Shown: in pieces, positions 47,753 to 57,128 of the stretch | Layout of the letters: every line of letters starts with the position of its first letter | Numbering within the stretch: the first letter of the stretch is position 1 | Assembly (NCBI RefSeq): GCF_000380085.1 | Contig: NZ_KB904557.1 | Location: forward strand, 1-64,000 | Length of the DNA stretch: 64,000 bases | Reading direction: 5' to 3' | Origin: Streptococcus merionis DSM 19192 | Lineage (GTDB): Bacteria > Bacillota > Bacilli > Lactobacillales > Streptococcaceae | Position numbers and translations under genes: made by a program | The notes under the pieces: model-generated | What the model was told of the DNA's origin: nothing | Seen by the model: the letters and a program-made list of their open reading frames with translations, nothing else | Database searches by the model: none

Positions 47753-49858
47753 TTATTGTTTGCTGATAACCAACTCACCTTCAACCATATCGGCTTGGAG
47801 GTGCTTGGCATCGATATGATCCAAGTAATAATCTGTGACCTTATCACGGATTTCGCCCTCGACGACGCGTCGGAGCGGGCGCACCCCCATGACTTCATCG
47901 TAGCCTTCTTCGACTAAGTAGTCCTTAGCCTCAGGCGTCAAGACCAGATCAATATTCTTTTTGGCAAGGGTCTGGTTAACCCCGGCGATCATCAGATCAA
48001 CGATAGCACCCAAATCTTCCTTAGCCAAAGGTTTAAACTCAATCACTCCATTGAAACGATTGAGGAATTCTGGTCGGAAGTAAGGTGCGATGCGGTCCAT
48101 GATAGGCATTTCTTGACTATCGTCAGACTGTTTGTCATAGCCAAAACCTGCATTGGACGTTGCAATAATCACTGTATTTTTGAAATCAACCGTATTGCCC
48201 TGACCATCCGTTAGACGGCCATCATCCAACACTTGAAGGAGTAAAGTAATGACTTGCGGATCGGCCTTTTCAATCTCGTCCAGAAGGACAATAGCATAAG
48301 GATTGCGGCGCACGCGCTCAGTCAGAGTATTAGAGTTGTCATCGTAGCCGACATAGCCTGCGGTTGTCCCGATGAGCTTAGACACAGCTGTACGGTCGCT
48401 ATACTCAGACATATCCAAACGGATAATGCTATCTTTTGAGCCGAACATATCAAGTGCCAACTGCTTGGCCAATTCGGTCTTGCCGACACCTGTTGGGCCA
48501 ACAAAGAGGAAGGAGCCAATTGGGCGACGACCATCATCAAAACCTGCACGGTTGCGACGAATAGCCTTAGAAACGGCTTCTACAGCCTTGTCTTGCCCGA
48601 TGACTTTAGCCTCCAAGCGACTAGCCATACCTTTAAGACGCTCGATATCAGAAGAGCCCATCTGAGACACTGGAATACCAGTCAAACGCTCCACGGATTC
48701 AGCGATGTCGTTGATGGTTGCGACTACTTTTTGACTCTCGGTATGATTGTCAATCTTAGCCTGCAAGTCATCAATAATCATCTTTTCTTTGAGTGCCGTT
48801 TCAAAGTCTTCCTTGTCCACAGCAGCCTGCTGGCGATTGCGAGCAATTTCAATCTCAGCTTCCAAGGCCTTGACGTCTGTTACTGGGTGCTGGGCTGCCA
48901 AGTGAGCCGCTGTCACATCAATCAAGTCAATAGCCTTGTCAGGCAACGAACGCTGTGGGATATACTGAACAGAGTAATCTACCGCGGCCTTAAGAACCTC
49001 ATCAGGCAGTTCCACATTGTGGTGAGCTTCATAGAGGGGCTTAATGCCTTTGAGGATTTCAAAAGTATCTTCGGCGGACGGTGCATTGACCTTAACTTCA
49101 TTGAAACGACGAGCTAGGGCTGCATTCTTAAGAATGGTATTGCGATACTCATCCTGAGTAGTCGCACCAACCACTGTCAATTCCCCACGAGAAAGAGCTG
49201 GTTTTAAAATATCCGCCAAACCCTTAGATCCACTGTCGCCACCTGTGCTACCAGCGCCCAGAATTTGGTGAATCTCATCAAAGAAGAGAATGATATTGCC
49301 AGCGTCCTTAACTTCCTGCACTAGATTTTGAATATTTTCCTCAAAAGCCCCACGGTACTGGGTACCAGCTTCAAGGTTTGAAATGTCAATGGAGATCAAT
49401 TCCTTGTTTTTGATAGCGGCTGGAACATCGCCATGGACAATAGCCTGTGCTAAGCCTTCAACGACTGCCGTCTTTCCGACACCCGCATCCCCGACTAAAA
49501 CAGGATTGTTCTTGGTTCGACGCGCCAGAATTTCAGCGGTGTCTTGGATTTCCTTGTTACGACCAATAACTGGATCAAGCTTGCCTTGACGAGCTTCCTC
49601 GGTCAAGTTGCGACCAAGTTTACCTAAGATACCATCTGCTTTGAGCTGACCCTGTTGTGATTGGTCTGGCACCGCTTGACCTTCAACCGCCACTCCATCT
49701 GGCAACTGACCTGTCTGACGGAAATAAGCAAATTCCTCAGGTGTTACTTCACGACCATTGATACGATAGCGACGCGTTTCAGAGTTAAAACCGCCCATAT
49801 TTCCCATCAATTGGTTGAACAAATCGTCCATGCTGTTGTTATAAAAATTGTTGTTCAT
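47753..49858 (-). CDS. clpL: Clp ATPase ClpL (HSP100 disaggregase)
   Basis: 701 residues from ATG 49856-49858, preceded by AGAGAGG; the frame extends 38 codons upstream without support. It starts [19 protein letters not shown] and lacks the N-terminal zinc finger of ClpE, so it is ClpL. Two AAA+ modules: [10 protein letters not shown] / [12 protein letters not shown] and [10 protein letters not shown] / [12 protein letters not shown], separated by a short coiled-coil middle domain (about 330-395). It dissolves heat-damaged protein aggregates. Regulated by CtsR (boxes upstream). Confidence 0.95.
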   Translation of the reverse strand: MNNNFYNNSMDDLFNQLMGNMGGFNSETRRYRINGREVTPEEFAYFRQTGQLPDGVAVEGQAVPDQSQQGQLKADGILGKLGRNLTEEARQGKLDPVIGRNKEIQDTAEILARRTKNNPVLVGDAGVGKTAVVEGLAQAIVHGDVPAAIKNKELISIDISNLEAGTQYRGAFEENIQNLVQEVKDAGNIILFFDEIHQILGAGSTGGDSGSKGLADILKPALSRGELTVVGATTQDEYRNTILKNAALARRFNEVKVNAPSAEDTFEILKGIKPLYEAHHNVELPDEVLKAAVDYSVQYIPQRSLPDKAIDLIDVTAAHLAAQHPVTDVKALEAEIEIARNRQQAAVDKEDFETALKEKMIIDDLQAKIDNHTESQKVVATINDIAESVERLTGIPVSQMGSSDIERLKGMASRLEAKVIGQDKAVEAVSKAIRRNRAGFDDGRRPIGSFLFVGPTGVGKTELAKQLALDMFGSKDSIIRLDMSEYSDRTAVSKLIGTTAGYVGYDDNSNTLTERVRRNPYAIVLLDEIEKADPQVITLLLQVLDDGRLTDGQGNTVDFKNTVIIATSNAGFGYDKQSDDSQEMPIMDRIAPYFRPEFLNRFNGVIEFKPLAKEDLGAIVDLMIAGVNQTLAKKNIDLVLTPEAKDYLVEEGYDEVMGVRPLRRVVEGEIRDKVTDYYLDHIDAKHLQADMVEGELVISKQ

Positions 49859-49895
49859 ATAGTTACCTCTCTTTGTTTGAAATTGTTTTGTATCA

Positions 49896-50173
49896 CTGAC
49901 CAAAACTGACCTTTGTTTTAAAAATAAAAACCAGTTATATGATTTAGTGCTAATATGTCGCTTTTTGACCAATTTTGACCTTTCTTCGAAAAATAAAAAT
50001 GGTTTCGCTATAGGTGTCTATACATTTCCTTAACCTCCTTGGTAAAGAAAGCAGGCAAAGTCTCAGCTTTGCGGACAATCGAAGCTGACTAGAAAGATTC
50101 TATTTCAACTTCATGACTTTATTATACACCATTGGTCAGTAAAGGTCAATAGTTTGTTTGACTTTTTTTGACC
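49896..50173 (-). promoter_or_regulatory. clpL promoter with four CtsR boxes
   Basis: On the minus strand the heptad direct repeats are GGTCAAAAAAAGTCAAA (50157-50173), GGTCAAAATTGGTCAAA (49964-49980) and GGTCAGTTTTGGTCAG (49896-49911); a plus-strand GGTCAGTAAAGGTCAA lies at 50134-50149. A TTGACC (50144-50149), 17 bases, TATAAT (50121-50126) promoter overlaps the fourth box. This is classical CtsR heat-shock control. About 260 bases of leader separate the promoter from the start codon. Confidence 0.85.
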
Positions 50174-50190
50174 TTTTTCAAAAAAATAGA

Positions 50191-50540
50191 GCGTGAGACA
50201 GACTACTGTAATGGATCTCTGTGTCCACCTACAAAAAGAGGCTGGCAAAAAAGCCAACCTCACCTCTCATCGTTTGCATAAACATCTCATCGCAGTGGTT
50301 GGGAGTAAGACTTGTTGGCTATGCCAACTTAGTCTCACCACTGCAAAGATCATTAGGTGCTTTAGCGCCAATGAACCACTGCTGATTGGCAGTTTTGTTC
50401 GTGTTTTACACTCCAAATCCAGCCTAATCAACTGTGCAGGGGTGGGAAAACGAACTCTTTTTTAATTGCTCGAGTTCTTTCCCACTCCCTTTTCTTTTGT
50501 GGGCGAGGCTGAAGCCATCATGGCAGTCTGTCTCACTCCC
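50191..50540 (+). repeat. composite repeat: GTGAGACAGACT hairpin arms around a family B unit
   Basis: GTGAGACAGACTACTGTAATGG (50193-50214) pairs with CCATCATGGCAGTCTGTCTCAC (50514-50535). Inside lies a family B unit: CCAACCTCACCTCTCATCG, GCAGTGGTTGGGAGTAAGAC, GGTGGGAAAACGAACTC. The arms equal the simple terminator hairpin at 10218-10260, so the unit looks inserted in a hairpin loop. A 90-codon frame inside it is not considered a gene. Confidence 0.8.
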
Positions 50541-50547
50541 TAGATGA

Positions 50548-51264
50548 CTACTGACAATAGGTTTCGATGGCGCAACTGACAAATGCTGCGGTTCCTTCAC
50601 CACCTGCTTGATCAATGAAGCGAGTAAAACGATTATCGCTCACATACATTTGACCCAGACCTGCTAAAATCTCTGGCGTGCAAGGGTAGAAATGATCGCT
50701 GATATAGTCTTGTAAGACCTTGACCTGCGCTTGTGCTACTGGGTCAGATGCGGATTTGTTTCTCAGCTTTCCAAAGTCGGCCATGATGTCTCCCATTTGA
50801 CTTTGCATATTGACAAACTGATCGTCAGAGATTTTTTCTTCAAAGGCCTGATAAGCTGCAGTCTTACCCCAGCGCTCCTTGGCTTCTGCTTGAAAAGATT
50901 CCAACTCTGACTTGTCATAGGCTATAAATGTCATAAAAGCTCCTCCTTTTCCCTGCAAGGACTTGGCATGACGAATGATGGCTTCCAAGCGGTCTTTCTT
51001 GATTTCCAACCAGCGAATCTGGTCAGACAGCGCTTGGTCACGGTCATAGGACTGGTCCTTGAGGATTTCTTTGATTGTTTTGAGCGGGAAGTCCAACTCA
51101 CGAAAGAGCAAAATTTCTTGTAAGCTGACCAGAGCCTCGTCATTATAATAGCGGTAGCCATTTTCCGCCACCCGTGACGGCTTGAGTAAATCAATCTGAT
51201 CGTAATAATGCAGCGTGCGCACGCTAACTCCTGTCAGCTGGCTGATTTCCTTGACCGTTCGCAT
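50548..51264 (-). CDS. MerR-family regulator with TipAS-like domain
   Basis: 238 residues. N-terminal winged helix (VKEISQLTGVSVRTLHYYDQ, residues 3-22) with the MerR dimerisation helix, then a C-terminal all-alpha domain of about 130 residues (EKISDDQFVNMQSQMGDIMAD; CTPEILAGLGQMYVSD) like the antibiotic-binding TipAS domain. Family members respond to thiopeptides or other cyclic compounds. No target gene is adjacent on the other strand. Starts ATG at 51262-51264. Confidence 0.85.
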   Translation of the reverse strand: MRTVKEISQLTGVSVRTLHYYDQIDLLKPSRVAENGYRYYNDEALVSLQEILLFRELDFPLKTIKEILKDQSYDRDQALSDQIRWLEIKKDRLEAIIRHAKSLQGKGGAFMTFIAYDKSELESFQAEAKERWGKTAAYQAFEEKISDDQFVNMQSQMGDIMADFGKLRNKSASDPVAQAQVKVLQDYISDHFYPCTPEILAGLGQMYVSDNRFTRFIDQAGGEGTAAFVSCAIETYCQ

Positions 51265-51284
51265 ATGAACCCCCTTCTCATGAT

Positions 51285-51389
51285 ATACTCTATCAAAATC
51301 AAAAGCTAACTAGGCAACGAAAGTGAAGATAGAACTCAAGTTCATCAAACTGAGGTAACGACGTTAGATTTTGATTTTTGACGAGTATT
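51285..51389. repeat. family A element
   Basis: ATACTCTATCAAAATCAAAAG at the left and GATTTTGATTTTTGACGAGTAT at the right form inverted termini around about 65 bases (GAAGATAGAACTCAAGTTCATC), about 105 bases in all. Confidence 0.7.
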
Positions 51390-51440
51390 AGTATAGCCTA
51401 TGACGTAGCGTGAGAGTCAAGGAAAAAATGGTATTTTTGA

Positions 51441-52541
51441 CTATTTTTTATAGAGTTCCCTCACCGGCACGCGCCCCCAGTTCTGCTCCCTGAGATCTGG
51501 ATGGCCGAGTTGATAAATCTGATCCGCCTGCTGGGTCATGGCGTCCCAAGGCTCTTTGCCAATCTTGGTGATGAGCGAAGCTCGATGCTTGACCTTGGCC
51601 AGATGCTCCTGCCCCTTCTGGCTAAAGCCCAGAACATGGATGCCCTCAGGGAGAAGCGTCTCCCTCGCATTGACCAAGATGTAGGTCAGTATACGGCGCA
51701 CCCGCGCCTTGGTGTAGCGCTTGGTTGTGATTTGGGCGACCAGCTCGTCAAAGGTCGCGCTGGTCTTAATGGCTGCGCGGATCCGTTGAGCCAGCTCCTC
51801 ATTGACCTGATAGATGGCAGTCAGGTCTGTGTGGCTGAGTATCTGGTAGCGGAGCAGGGGAAAATACGTCTCCCAATAGACATGGGGCGACTGCAAGAGC
51901 AGGTCTGGCGAGGCCGCAAAGGCTTGGACAAAGGTCTTATCCGTGATGTGCTGGCGAATGGCTGTGGCCGAGGCGTAGCTGGTTTCTTTAACCGTATCAT
52001 GAAACCCAGCCCCCTGCCGCTGGATGGGAGCCAACTTGATATCCGTTCCTGCACAGGCCTTAGCATAGGCCAAGGCTAGGATATGGTTGGGTGTGCCACC
52101 AGAGAAAGCAATCCCACAGAACTTCTCCCACATAGCTTGGGTCTTCTGCGGATAGGAAAGCGTGTCAGGAAGTCTGGCGACGTAGTCTTCCATGGCTTCA
52201 CGGTGCTCCGCATAGGTGTCCGATATAGTCTGATAGTCAATCACTTCCTCCGTCCCAAAGGACAGCTGGTCAATGCCTAGTTGCTTGAGGATGGCAATAG
52301 CCCCTTGGGCAAAATAATCGGCAGACTGAACCGCCACCAGAAAAGGCAACTCGACCACCAAGTCCGCCCCATTCTCCAAAGCCATCTGTGCTCTGGTCCA
52401 CTTATCAACAATAGCAGGCTCGCCCCGCTGCATGAAATTGCCGGACATGGCAACGATTTTCAAGCCCTCATCCTGCTCCAGCAGATAAGCATGCCCCTTG
52501 TGAAACGGGTTAAACTCCGCAATGATTCCTGTTGCTGTCAT
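51441..52541 (-). CDS. tmcAL: tRNA(Met) cytidine acetate ligase TmcAL (YlbM)
   Basis: 366 residues. The nucleotidyltransferase motif [17 protein letters not shown] (5-21) includes the H-x-G-H-type site; [20 protein letters not shown] and [19 protein letters not shown] follow, and a C-terminal helical domain ([15 protein letters not shown]) that binds tRNA. It makes N4-acetylcytidine at the wobble base of elongator tRNA(Met) with acetate and ATP. Its ATG overlaps the fic stop codon (ATGA), so its translation is coupled to fic. Confidence 0.92.
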   Translation of the reverse strand: MTATGIIAEFNPFHKGHAYLLEQDEGLKIVAMSGNFMQRGEPAIVDKWTRAQMALENGADLVVELPFLVAVQSADYFAQGAIAILKQLGIDQLSFGTEEVIDYQTISDTYAEHREAMEDYVARLPDTLSYPQKTQAMWEKFCGIAFSGGTPNHILALAYAKACAGTDIKLAPIQRQGAGFHDTVKETSYASATAIRQHITDKTFVQAFAASPDLLLQSPHVYWETYFPLLRYQILSHTDLTAIYQVNEELAQRIRAAIKTSATFDELVAQITTKRYTKARVRRILTYILVNARETLLPEGIHVLGFSQKGQEHLAKVKHRASLITKIGKEPWDAMTQQADQIYQLGHPDLREQNWGRVPVRELYKK

Positions 52542-53509
52542 GAGAGGTCCTGCCTTAATTGATATTGTCTATTGCGATTTTGTCCTTTCTTGACAAGCAA
52601 ACCCAAGTCTGTAAATCTCGTCAGATAGCGTCTTGCAGCAGAAGGACTGAGGTTTGATAAGTTTTGAAAATCACGACTAGCTATCACACCATGCTTTTTC
52701 AAATACTTTTCTAGTAATTTAAAATAAAGCAACTCTTTATCGCTCATTTTATCGCTCTTTTCTTTGAGCGAATACTCTTGCAAGGTCTCTAAAATAGCAT
52801 CTAGCATGAACTCGATAAAGATAGTCGCATCATTTTGATGATTGCTAAGTGATAAGCTATCATAGTAGGTTTGCTGATGCTCATAGATGACCGTCTCAAC
52901 AGGAATCCATTCAAAAATATCCTGCCACTGATAAAGAATCAAACTTTGCCATAAGCGTCCCATGCGGCCGTTCCCATCTTCAAAAGGATGAATAATCTCT
53001 AACTCAAAATGAACAATACAAGATTTAATCAAGTCTGGTAGTGTACTCTTTTCAGCCCACTCAAATAAGTCTTGAACTAGCTTAGGAACAAACTGTGGCC
53101 TAGCTCCGACATGAACAACTGTTCCTTGGCTATCATAAACACCGACATCCCCAGCCCTGAATTGACCTGAACGCTTCACCAAGTCCTTTGTCAACAGTCG
53201 ATGAGCCCGCAAAAAATCATCCACTCGATAAGGATTCAACTGAAAAACACGCTCATAGGCTTCATAGGCATTTTGTACCTCATGAATCTCCTTAGGAGCA
53301 CCTAAAACGCGCTTCCCATCAATGATGTCCGTCACCTGCTCTAGTGTCAGACTGTTATTTTCAATCGCCAAAGAAGACTGAATCGAACGAATGCGATTTT
53401 CCTTACGCAGGTGAAGAGCACGTTTTTCCAGTACCAAAAGCGCTGTCAGTTCCGAAATCCCCACCACACGATTAAGCATCTTATCTGTTAAAATGTATTG
53501 CGGTTGCAT
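52538..53509 (-). CDS. Fic-family protein with N-terminal inhibitory motif and C-terminal winged helix
   Basis: 323 residues. The Fic core [12 protein letters not shown] (174-185) is intact (catalytic His174). The inhibitory motif SLAIENN (46-52, Glu50) lies N-terminal, as in class II Fic proteins that are self-restrained AMP transferases or deAMPylases. The last ~70 residues form a winged-helix domain ([23 protein letters not shown], cited in part), so DNA binding is possible. It starts 17 bases after hamB, with AAAGGA upstream, and overlaps tmcAL by 4 bases. It may be part of the defence module or a self-standing regulator or toxin. Confidence 0.88.
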   Translation of the reverse strand: MQPQYILTDKMLNRVVGISELTALLVLEKRALHLRKENRIRSIQSSLAIENNSLTLEQVTDIIDGKRVLGAPKEIHEVQNAYEAYERVFQLNPYRVDDFLRAHRLLTKDLVKRSGQFRAGDVGVYDSQGTVVHVGARPQFVPKLVQDLFEWAEKSTLPDLIKSCIVHFELEIIHPFEDGNGRMGRLWQSLILYQWQDIFEWIPVETVIYEHQQTYYDSLSLSNHQNDATIFIEFMLDAILETLQEYSLKEKSDKMSDKELLYFKLLEKYLKKHGVIASRDFQNLSNLSPSAARRYLTRFTDLGLLVKKGQNRNRQYQLRQDLS

Positions 53510-53526
53510 GGAAGTCCTTTCTAAGA

Positions 53527-55830
53527 TTAAGAAGTATGATAAAACCTATCAATTAATTTTATTCGTTCATCTGATTCTTCAAAAATTGATTGGTCAAATA
53601 TCACCTCATTCTCATCTATTTTATTCACATAAGGAGATAGCCATTCAATATCATCGAAATCGAAACCATATCTCAACAACCATATTTCCTTTGGTTCATC
53701 TGTTCCATACTTGATATAATTTATCATTTTATCTGCTCTTACATCAGAATCAGTTTGTCTATAGTGTTCAAATGCAGCTAAAAAAATATCAACTAATCTA
53801 AAGCTAATTATCTTGTCAAGATAATCATAAGTATCAAATACTATTCTATCATAGTCAATATCTATTGCCCTTGTATTTTTATCAAATAAGGGGAAAGCTT
53901 TTAATGATTTATTGGGAATTTCAGCATAAGGCATTGTAAATTGTGCAGCTAACCTTCTTTGAGAAACATTTTCGTTTATTTTTTTTAGCTCGTCTCTCTT
54001 TTGTTTTTGACTAATATAAGAAAATCTATAAAAACATATATCTTTAAAAGATTTCCCATAAATTTTCCATATCATAATCTGTACTGCCGAATTGATTATA
54101 GCTTCTTCTCCCTGAGAAAGTTCCCTTTTTAAATTGAATGCATATAACACTCTAAATAATTTTGTAATTTCTTGGTTATCTATATCAGATAATAATTTCA
54201 ATTCATCATTAATAAACAATAAATCAAGAATTTGAGAAACTACATCTTGACTATCTATACTTCTTAATATTTCTAATTGAGATGGGGTAAGATTAAACTC
54301 ATCAGAAAATGTACCATCTAAAATGGAATCCTTAAACTCTTGTAAATCTTGTAAATTTTCAGGTAAGTCTTTTTCTAATAGGGAAACATTCCCAAGTTTC
54401 ACATCTTCAGTCACTATTTTTCTAAAAGAGGTCATATTATTCTGTCTAATAACAACTTCCCCGAAGTCAAAATTAGGTTTTTGGGTGCTCCTACCTGCCC
54501 TACCAATCAAATTCTTAATGGATAAAGGTTTCGATTCAACAAATCTATTGAGATAAACCAAGTCAAATGGCATATTAATCCCTTGCTCAAGAGTAGATGT
54601 TGCAAAACAAATCTTACAAAATCCTTTATTAGTAAACTCCTCTATTAAAACTCTAATATTTAAAGGCAATGAACCATGATGTGTTACTATTCCTAATTTT
54701 AAAAGGTGAATCATTTCTGAATATCTATCATCTGCAGAGTTATCACTTCCTCCTATTAACTGAGATATCTTCTCAATTATTTCCAATGCCTCAGAATCAG
54801 TAATTATTTCACATAAATCAATATACTTTGAGAACTGCTGGAACGCCTCTTGTCGTAGGATACTTGTTTTTGAAGTATAGATCAAAATACTACCATTTTT
54901 CCTTAACACTCGTTCAACAGGGTCATAGTCACTGCCAATCTTCTTTTTACCCATGATAGATTTATCTATTCCAAAATGATAGTATTTACCGTTTTTATCA
55001 ATTGTGTAAAATACTTGTCCTACATTTTTTATTTTAAAACTATCAAAATCTGAATCTATTTCCTTAAAATGATTTCTCTCAATTTGAGATTCAGGATTAC
55101 TTACAAAAGGATGAGCAAATATAAATTTTACATCTGGAAAAGCTCTTTGACTTCTCCTAACTATACTATCGAAATACAAGCCACGTGAATTTTGTTCATC
55201 ACTTAATTGCGCTTCATCAAATAAAATATACTCAATCTTAAATTCATCTTTAAATTTATATAAATCTTTACATCTTTCAGGTGTTAAAATAAAGATATTT
55301 CTTTTAGCATACCGTAGATTAATCTTATCAACAAAAGTTAAAATGTTAATCGATTTATCTATTATAGCTGACGTCAGCGAGAGATAATATTCGTTTATTA
55401 ATGCTCTCGAGGGAACTACGATAACAATATCTTTTTCCGATTCCTCAATTATTCTCCGAAAAACAAAAGATTTACCTGTACTTGTTGGTGCCGAAAAACT
55501 ATAACATTGATTTTTATCAATTCCTTCAACAATTTTTGCTTGAACTGGGGTATAAGAGATATTATATTTTTCCCTAATGTACTTTTGATACATACCAAAA
55601 ATCACTTCAGACAAAGTCTCAGTCTCTAAATTTTTGTAGTGTAATCCCATGTATTTCAATACCCTATGCTCAATAGTATAAAATAATTCCGGTTGATAAA
55701 TTTTTAGATAACATAATATTTCAAGATCAGATGTAATGACTGGACCGTTCTCATATAATGAAAGTAGGACGTTGTCAATAATAATCCTTAAATCTTCACC
55801 GTTTTTTATATTTTTGATTATATTAGCCAT
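53527..55830 (-). CDS. hamB: SF2 Ski2-like helicase, probable Hachiman HamB
   Basis: 767 residues. Motif I APTSTGKS (114-121), motif Ia VVPSRALINEY, motif II DEAQ (205-208), a THHGSLP segment (383-389), motif V ATSTLEQGINMP (410-421) and motif VI LIGRAGRS (441-448), the pattern of Ski2-like helicases. About 110 residues precede the core and 300 follow it. It lies 21 bases after the nuclease gene and has GAGGAACTAGG before its ATG. In Hachiman, HamB is the helicase that scans DNA and holds HamA inactive until damaged or phage DNA is met. The region is clearly richer in A+T than its neighbours, suggesting transfer. The Hachiman call rests on gene order and domain pairing. Confidence 0.7.
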   Translation of the reverse strand: MANIIKNIKNGEDLRIIIDNVLLSLYENGPVITSDLEILCYLKIYQPELFYTIEHRVLKYMGLHYKNLETETLSEVIFGMYQKYIREKYNISYTPVQAKIVEGIDKNQCYSFSAPTSTGKSFVFRRIIEESEKDIVIVVPSRALINEYYLSLTSAIIDKSINILTFVDKINLRYAKRNIFILTPERCKDLYKFKDEFKIEYILFDEAQLSDEQNSRGLYFDSIVRRSQRAFPDVKFIFAHPFVSNPESQIERNHFKEIDSDFDSFKIKNVGQVFYTIDKNGKYYHFGIDKSIMGKKKIGSDYDPVERVLRKNGSILIYTSKTSILRQEAFQQFSKYIDLCEIITDSEALEIIEKISQLIGGSDNSADDRYSEMIHLLKLGIVTHHGSLPLNIRVLIEEFTNKGFCKICFATSTLEQGINMPFDLVYLNRFVESKPLSIKNLIGRAGRSTQKPNFDFGEVVIRQNNMTSFRKIVTEDVKLGNVSLLEKDLPENLQDLQEFKDSILDGTFSDEFNLTPSQLEILRSIDSQDVVSQILDLLFINDELKLLSDIDNQEITKLFRVLYAFNLKRELSQGEEAIINSAVQIMIWKIYGKSFKDICFYRFSYISQKQKRDELKKINENVSQRRLAAQFTMPYAEIPNKSLKAFPLFDKNTRAIDIDYDRIVFDTYDYLDKIISFRLVDIFLAAFEHYRQTDSDVRADKMINYIKYGTDEPKEIWLLRYGFDFDDIEWLSPYVNKIDENEVIFDQSIFEESDERIKLIDRFYHTS

Positions 55831-55851
55831 TCCTAGTTCCTCATAAATATT

Positions 55852-56595
55852 TTAAATTAAAATATTTACTGCAATATAAATAACTTCGTTATGCTTAGCT
55901 AGTGTACTAAAATACCTATTTTTAATTATATGATTAATTAAGTTTTTAGTATCAATTTGAGTGCTAGAAAATCCGCAAGCGTATGCTTTTACTCCATCCG
56001 ATGCATTTCTTAATCCTGAAAGCGAAACAAAGTCTTCTATGTCTCTTAAATCACTTATATCTCTAGATTCTACAACAAATCTTTCCACTTGTTCCATTGC
56101 ATTACCGTATGCATTTTTCTTAGACAGATACTTAGCTTCACCAAACACAATTACACTATTTTTAGTCTCCGAGAAAAAATCAAATCCTGAATTCCCTGAA
56201 ATCTGTTGTTTTATTAACTCACCTAGTGGAACATCTAAATAGTCAAGTTGATTAATAAGTGAAGATCGCGATAATTCAGATACTACCGTTTCCCCTATAT
56301 CTGTTGTTATTCGATCACTTGCATGATTTTCAAGTTTTTCTTTTAAGAACTTCACTGTTGGCAAACTTCTTGATTGAAAACTACGTTTTTTATAATTTTC
56401 ATCAAATTTATCTATCCATGACATATTCTGAAAGTGATTTATAATCTCACTTATAGTAGTCTCTAAGTCACTAGGTTCTACTCTGATAAAAATTACATTA
56501 GAAAAACCTTCTTTTGTTAATCTTCTGTTCTCTAAAAGCTTCACTATTTTTCCTCGTTCATTCTCTAATATTGAAATACCATCATTTTTTCTCAT
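55852..56595 (-). CDS. hamA: PD-(D/E)xK nuclease-like protein, probable Hachiman HamA (DUF1837)
   Basis: 247 residues. A conserved helix with Glu102 (GETVVSEL) is followed by GFDFF (Asp139) and VFGEAKY (Glu153, Lys155), spaced as in the restriction-endonuclease fold and in HamA, whose GEaK motif is its catalytic centre. No DNA-binding motif is obvious. It is the first gene of the hamA-hamB-fic-tmcAL transcription unit. The -10 TATAAT lies only about 20 bases before the ATG and no clear ribosome-binding site is present. By family, activated HamA degrades cellular and phage DNA. It could instead belong to another two-gene nuclease/helicase system. Confidence 0.65.
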   Translation of the reverse strand: MRKNDGISILENERGKIVKLLENRRLTKEGFSNVIFIRVEPSDLETTISEIINHFQNMSWIDKFDENYKKRSFQSRSLPTVKFLKEKLENHASDRITTDIGETVVSELSRSSLINQLDYLDVPLGELIKQQISGNSGFDFFSETKNSVIVFGEAKYLSKKNAYGNAMEQVERFVVESRDISDLRDIEDFVSLSGLRNASDGVKAYACGFSSTQIDTKNLINHIIKNRYFSTLAKHNEVIYIAVNILI

Positions 56596-56609
56596 TACAA
56601 CTTTTCCAT

Positions 56610-56621
56610 TTCATTATACCA
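56610..56621 (-). promoter_or_regulatory. promoter of the hamA operon
   Basis: On the minus strand TGG-TATAAT (56613-56621), an extended -10, lies about 18-23 bases before the hamA ATG. Upstream, AACCCCTAAACCAAGGGCTTTTT (56625-56647) looks like a terminator shielding the module from the left-hand transcripts. Confidence 0.55.
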
Positions 56622-56867
56622 CAAAAAGCCCTTGGTTTAGGGGTTTTCGGTTGTTTTAGAAGACATCGCTATTTTACTTTTGTATAAAGTAGTATCGCCA
56701 AATAAGCAATCAATTTCTCACTCAATAGCAATTCTCTAATATCCCTTCTGTTTTTCCTCAAATTTCCGACAAATTAAATATAGGAAAGTTCCAAAAGGAG
56801 CGGCACGGAAATCCAATTAAAAAGAGGAGTGCCTATGACTAAACCGACTAAATCAAGGAGAACCGTC

Positions 56868-56993
56868 ATGACTGTTGCAGAGGCTTTACAGCTGATGTTA
56901 GAGTTTTGTCTACTTATTATAGCCATTCTGACTTTTATCAATAGAAAAAGTAAAAACAGCAAAACCGCTACCTCTCTAACTTTGCATGGTTGA
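56868..56993 (+). CDS. putative holin-like type I toxin (Hol_Tox family), 41 residues
   Basis: ATG at 56868 with AAGGAGAACCG upstream gives MTVAEALQLMLEFCLLIIAI, then LTFINRKSKNSK and a polar end: one membrane helix and a basic tail, the pattern annotated as putative holin-like toxin in Firmicutes. An in-frame ATG at 56835 with AGAGGAG would add 11 residues. A stem-loop spans its 3' end (56964-57002), as in type I toxin loci where toxin mRNA and antisense antitoxin RNA share a terminator. The antitoxin RNA was not located with confidence. It is divergent from hamA. Confidence 0.7.
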   Translation: MTVAEALQLMLEFCLLIIAILTFINRKSKNSKTATSLTLHG

Positions 56994-57002
56994 TATAGCG
57001 GT
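56964..57002. terminator. stem-loop at the toxin 3' end
   Basis: ACCGCTA (56964-56970) pairs with TAGCGGT (56996-57002), with A-rich and T-rich flanks on the two sides, so it can work in both directions. Confidence 0.6.
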
Positions 57003-57090
57003 CCCGTCTTTAAAACGCTCCGATATCAGAGTTGGAAAAGCCCCAACTCCTTTTGAAATCTCAACCTCATAACAATTTCCAAAATCAAAA

Positions 57091-57120
57091 AACTCAGCAC
57101 TTCTCACAAGTACCGAGTTC
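57091..57120 (-). terminator. terminator of the methyltransferase gene
   Basis: AACTCAGCACTT (57091-57102) pairs with AAGTACCGAGTT (57108-57119); on the minus strand TTTTTTGATT follows. It ends the nadD-cluster transcript before the inserted module. Confidence 0.8.
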
Positions 57121-57128
57121 TATCTATA

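Noticed and set aside
47753..49858. ClpE or ClpC as identity of the Clp ATPase
   Set aside because: No N-terminal zinc finger or Clp_N repeats; the N terminus and length are those of ClpL.
50193..50465. 90-codon open frame in the family B repeat
   Set aside because: Other copies of the repeat (13258, 28310) do not keep the frame, so it is not coding.
51501..52079. 192-codon open frame antisense to tmcAL
   Set aside because: Shadow of a GC-richer conserved gene; no family features.
53527..55830. Type I restriction or general DNA-repair helicase
   Set aside because: No methylase or specificity gene is linked, and the Ski2-like motifs with an adjacent GEAK nuclease fit Hachiman better.
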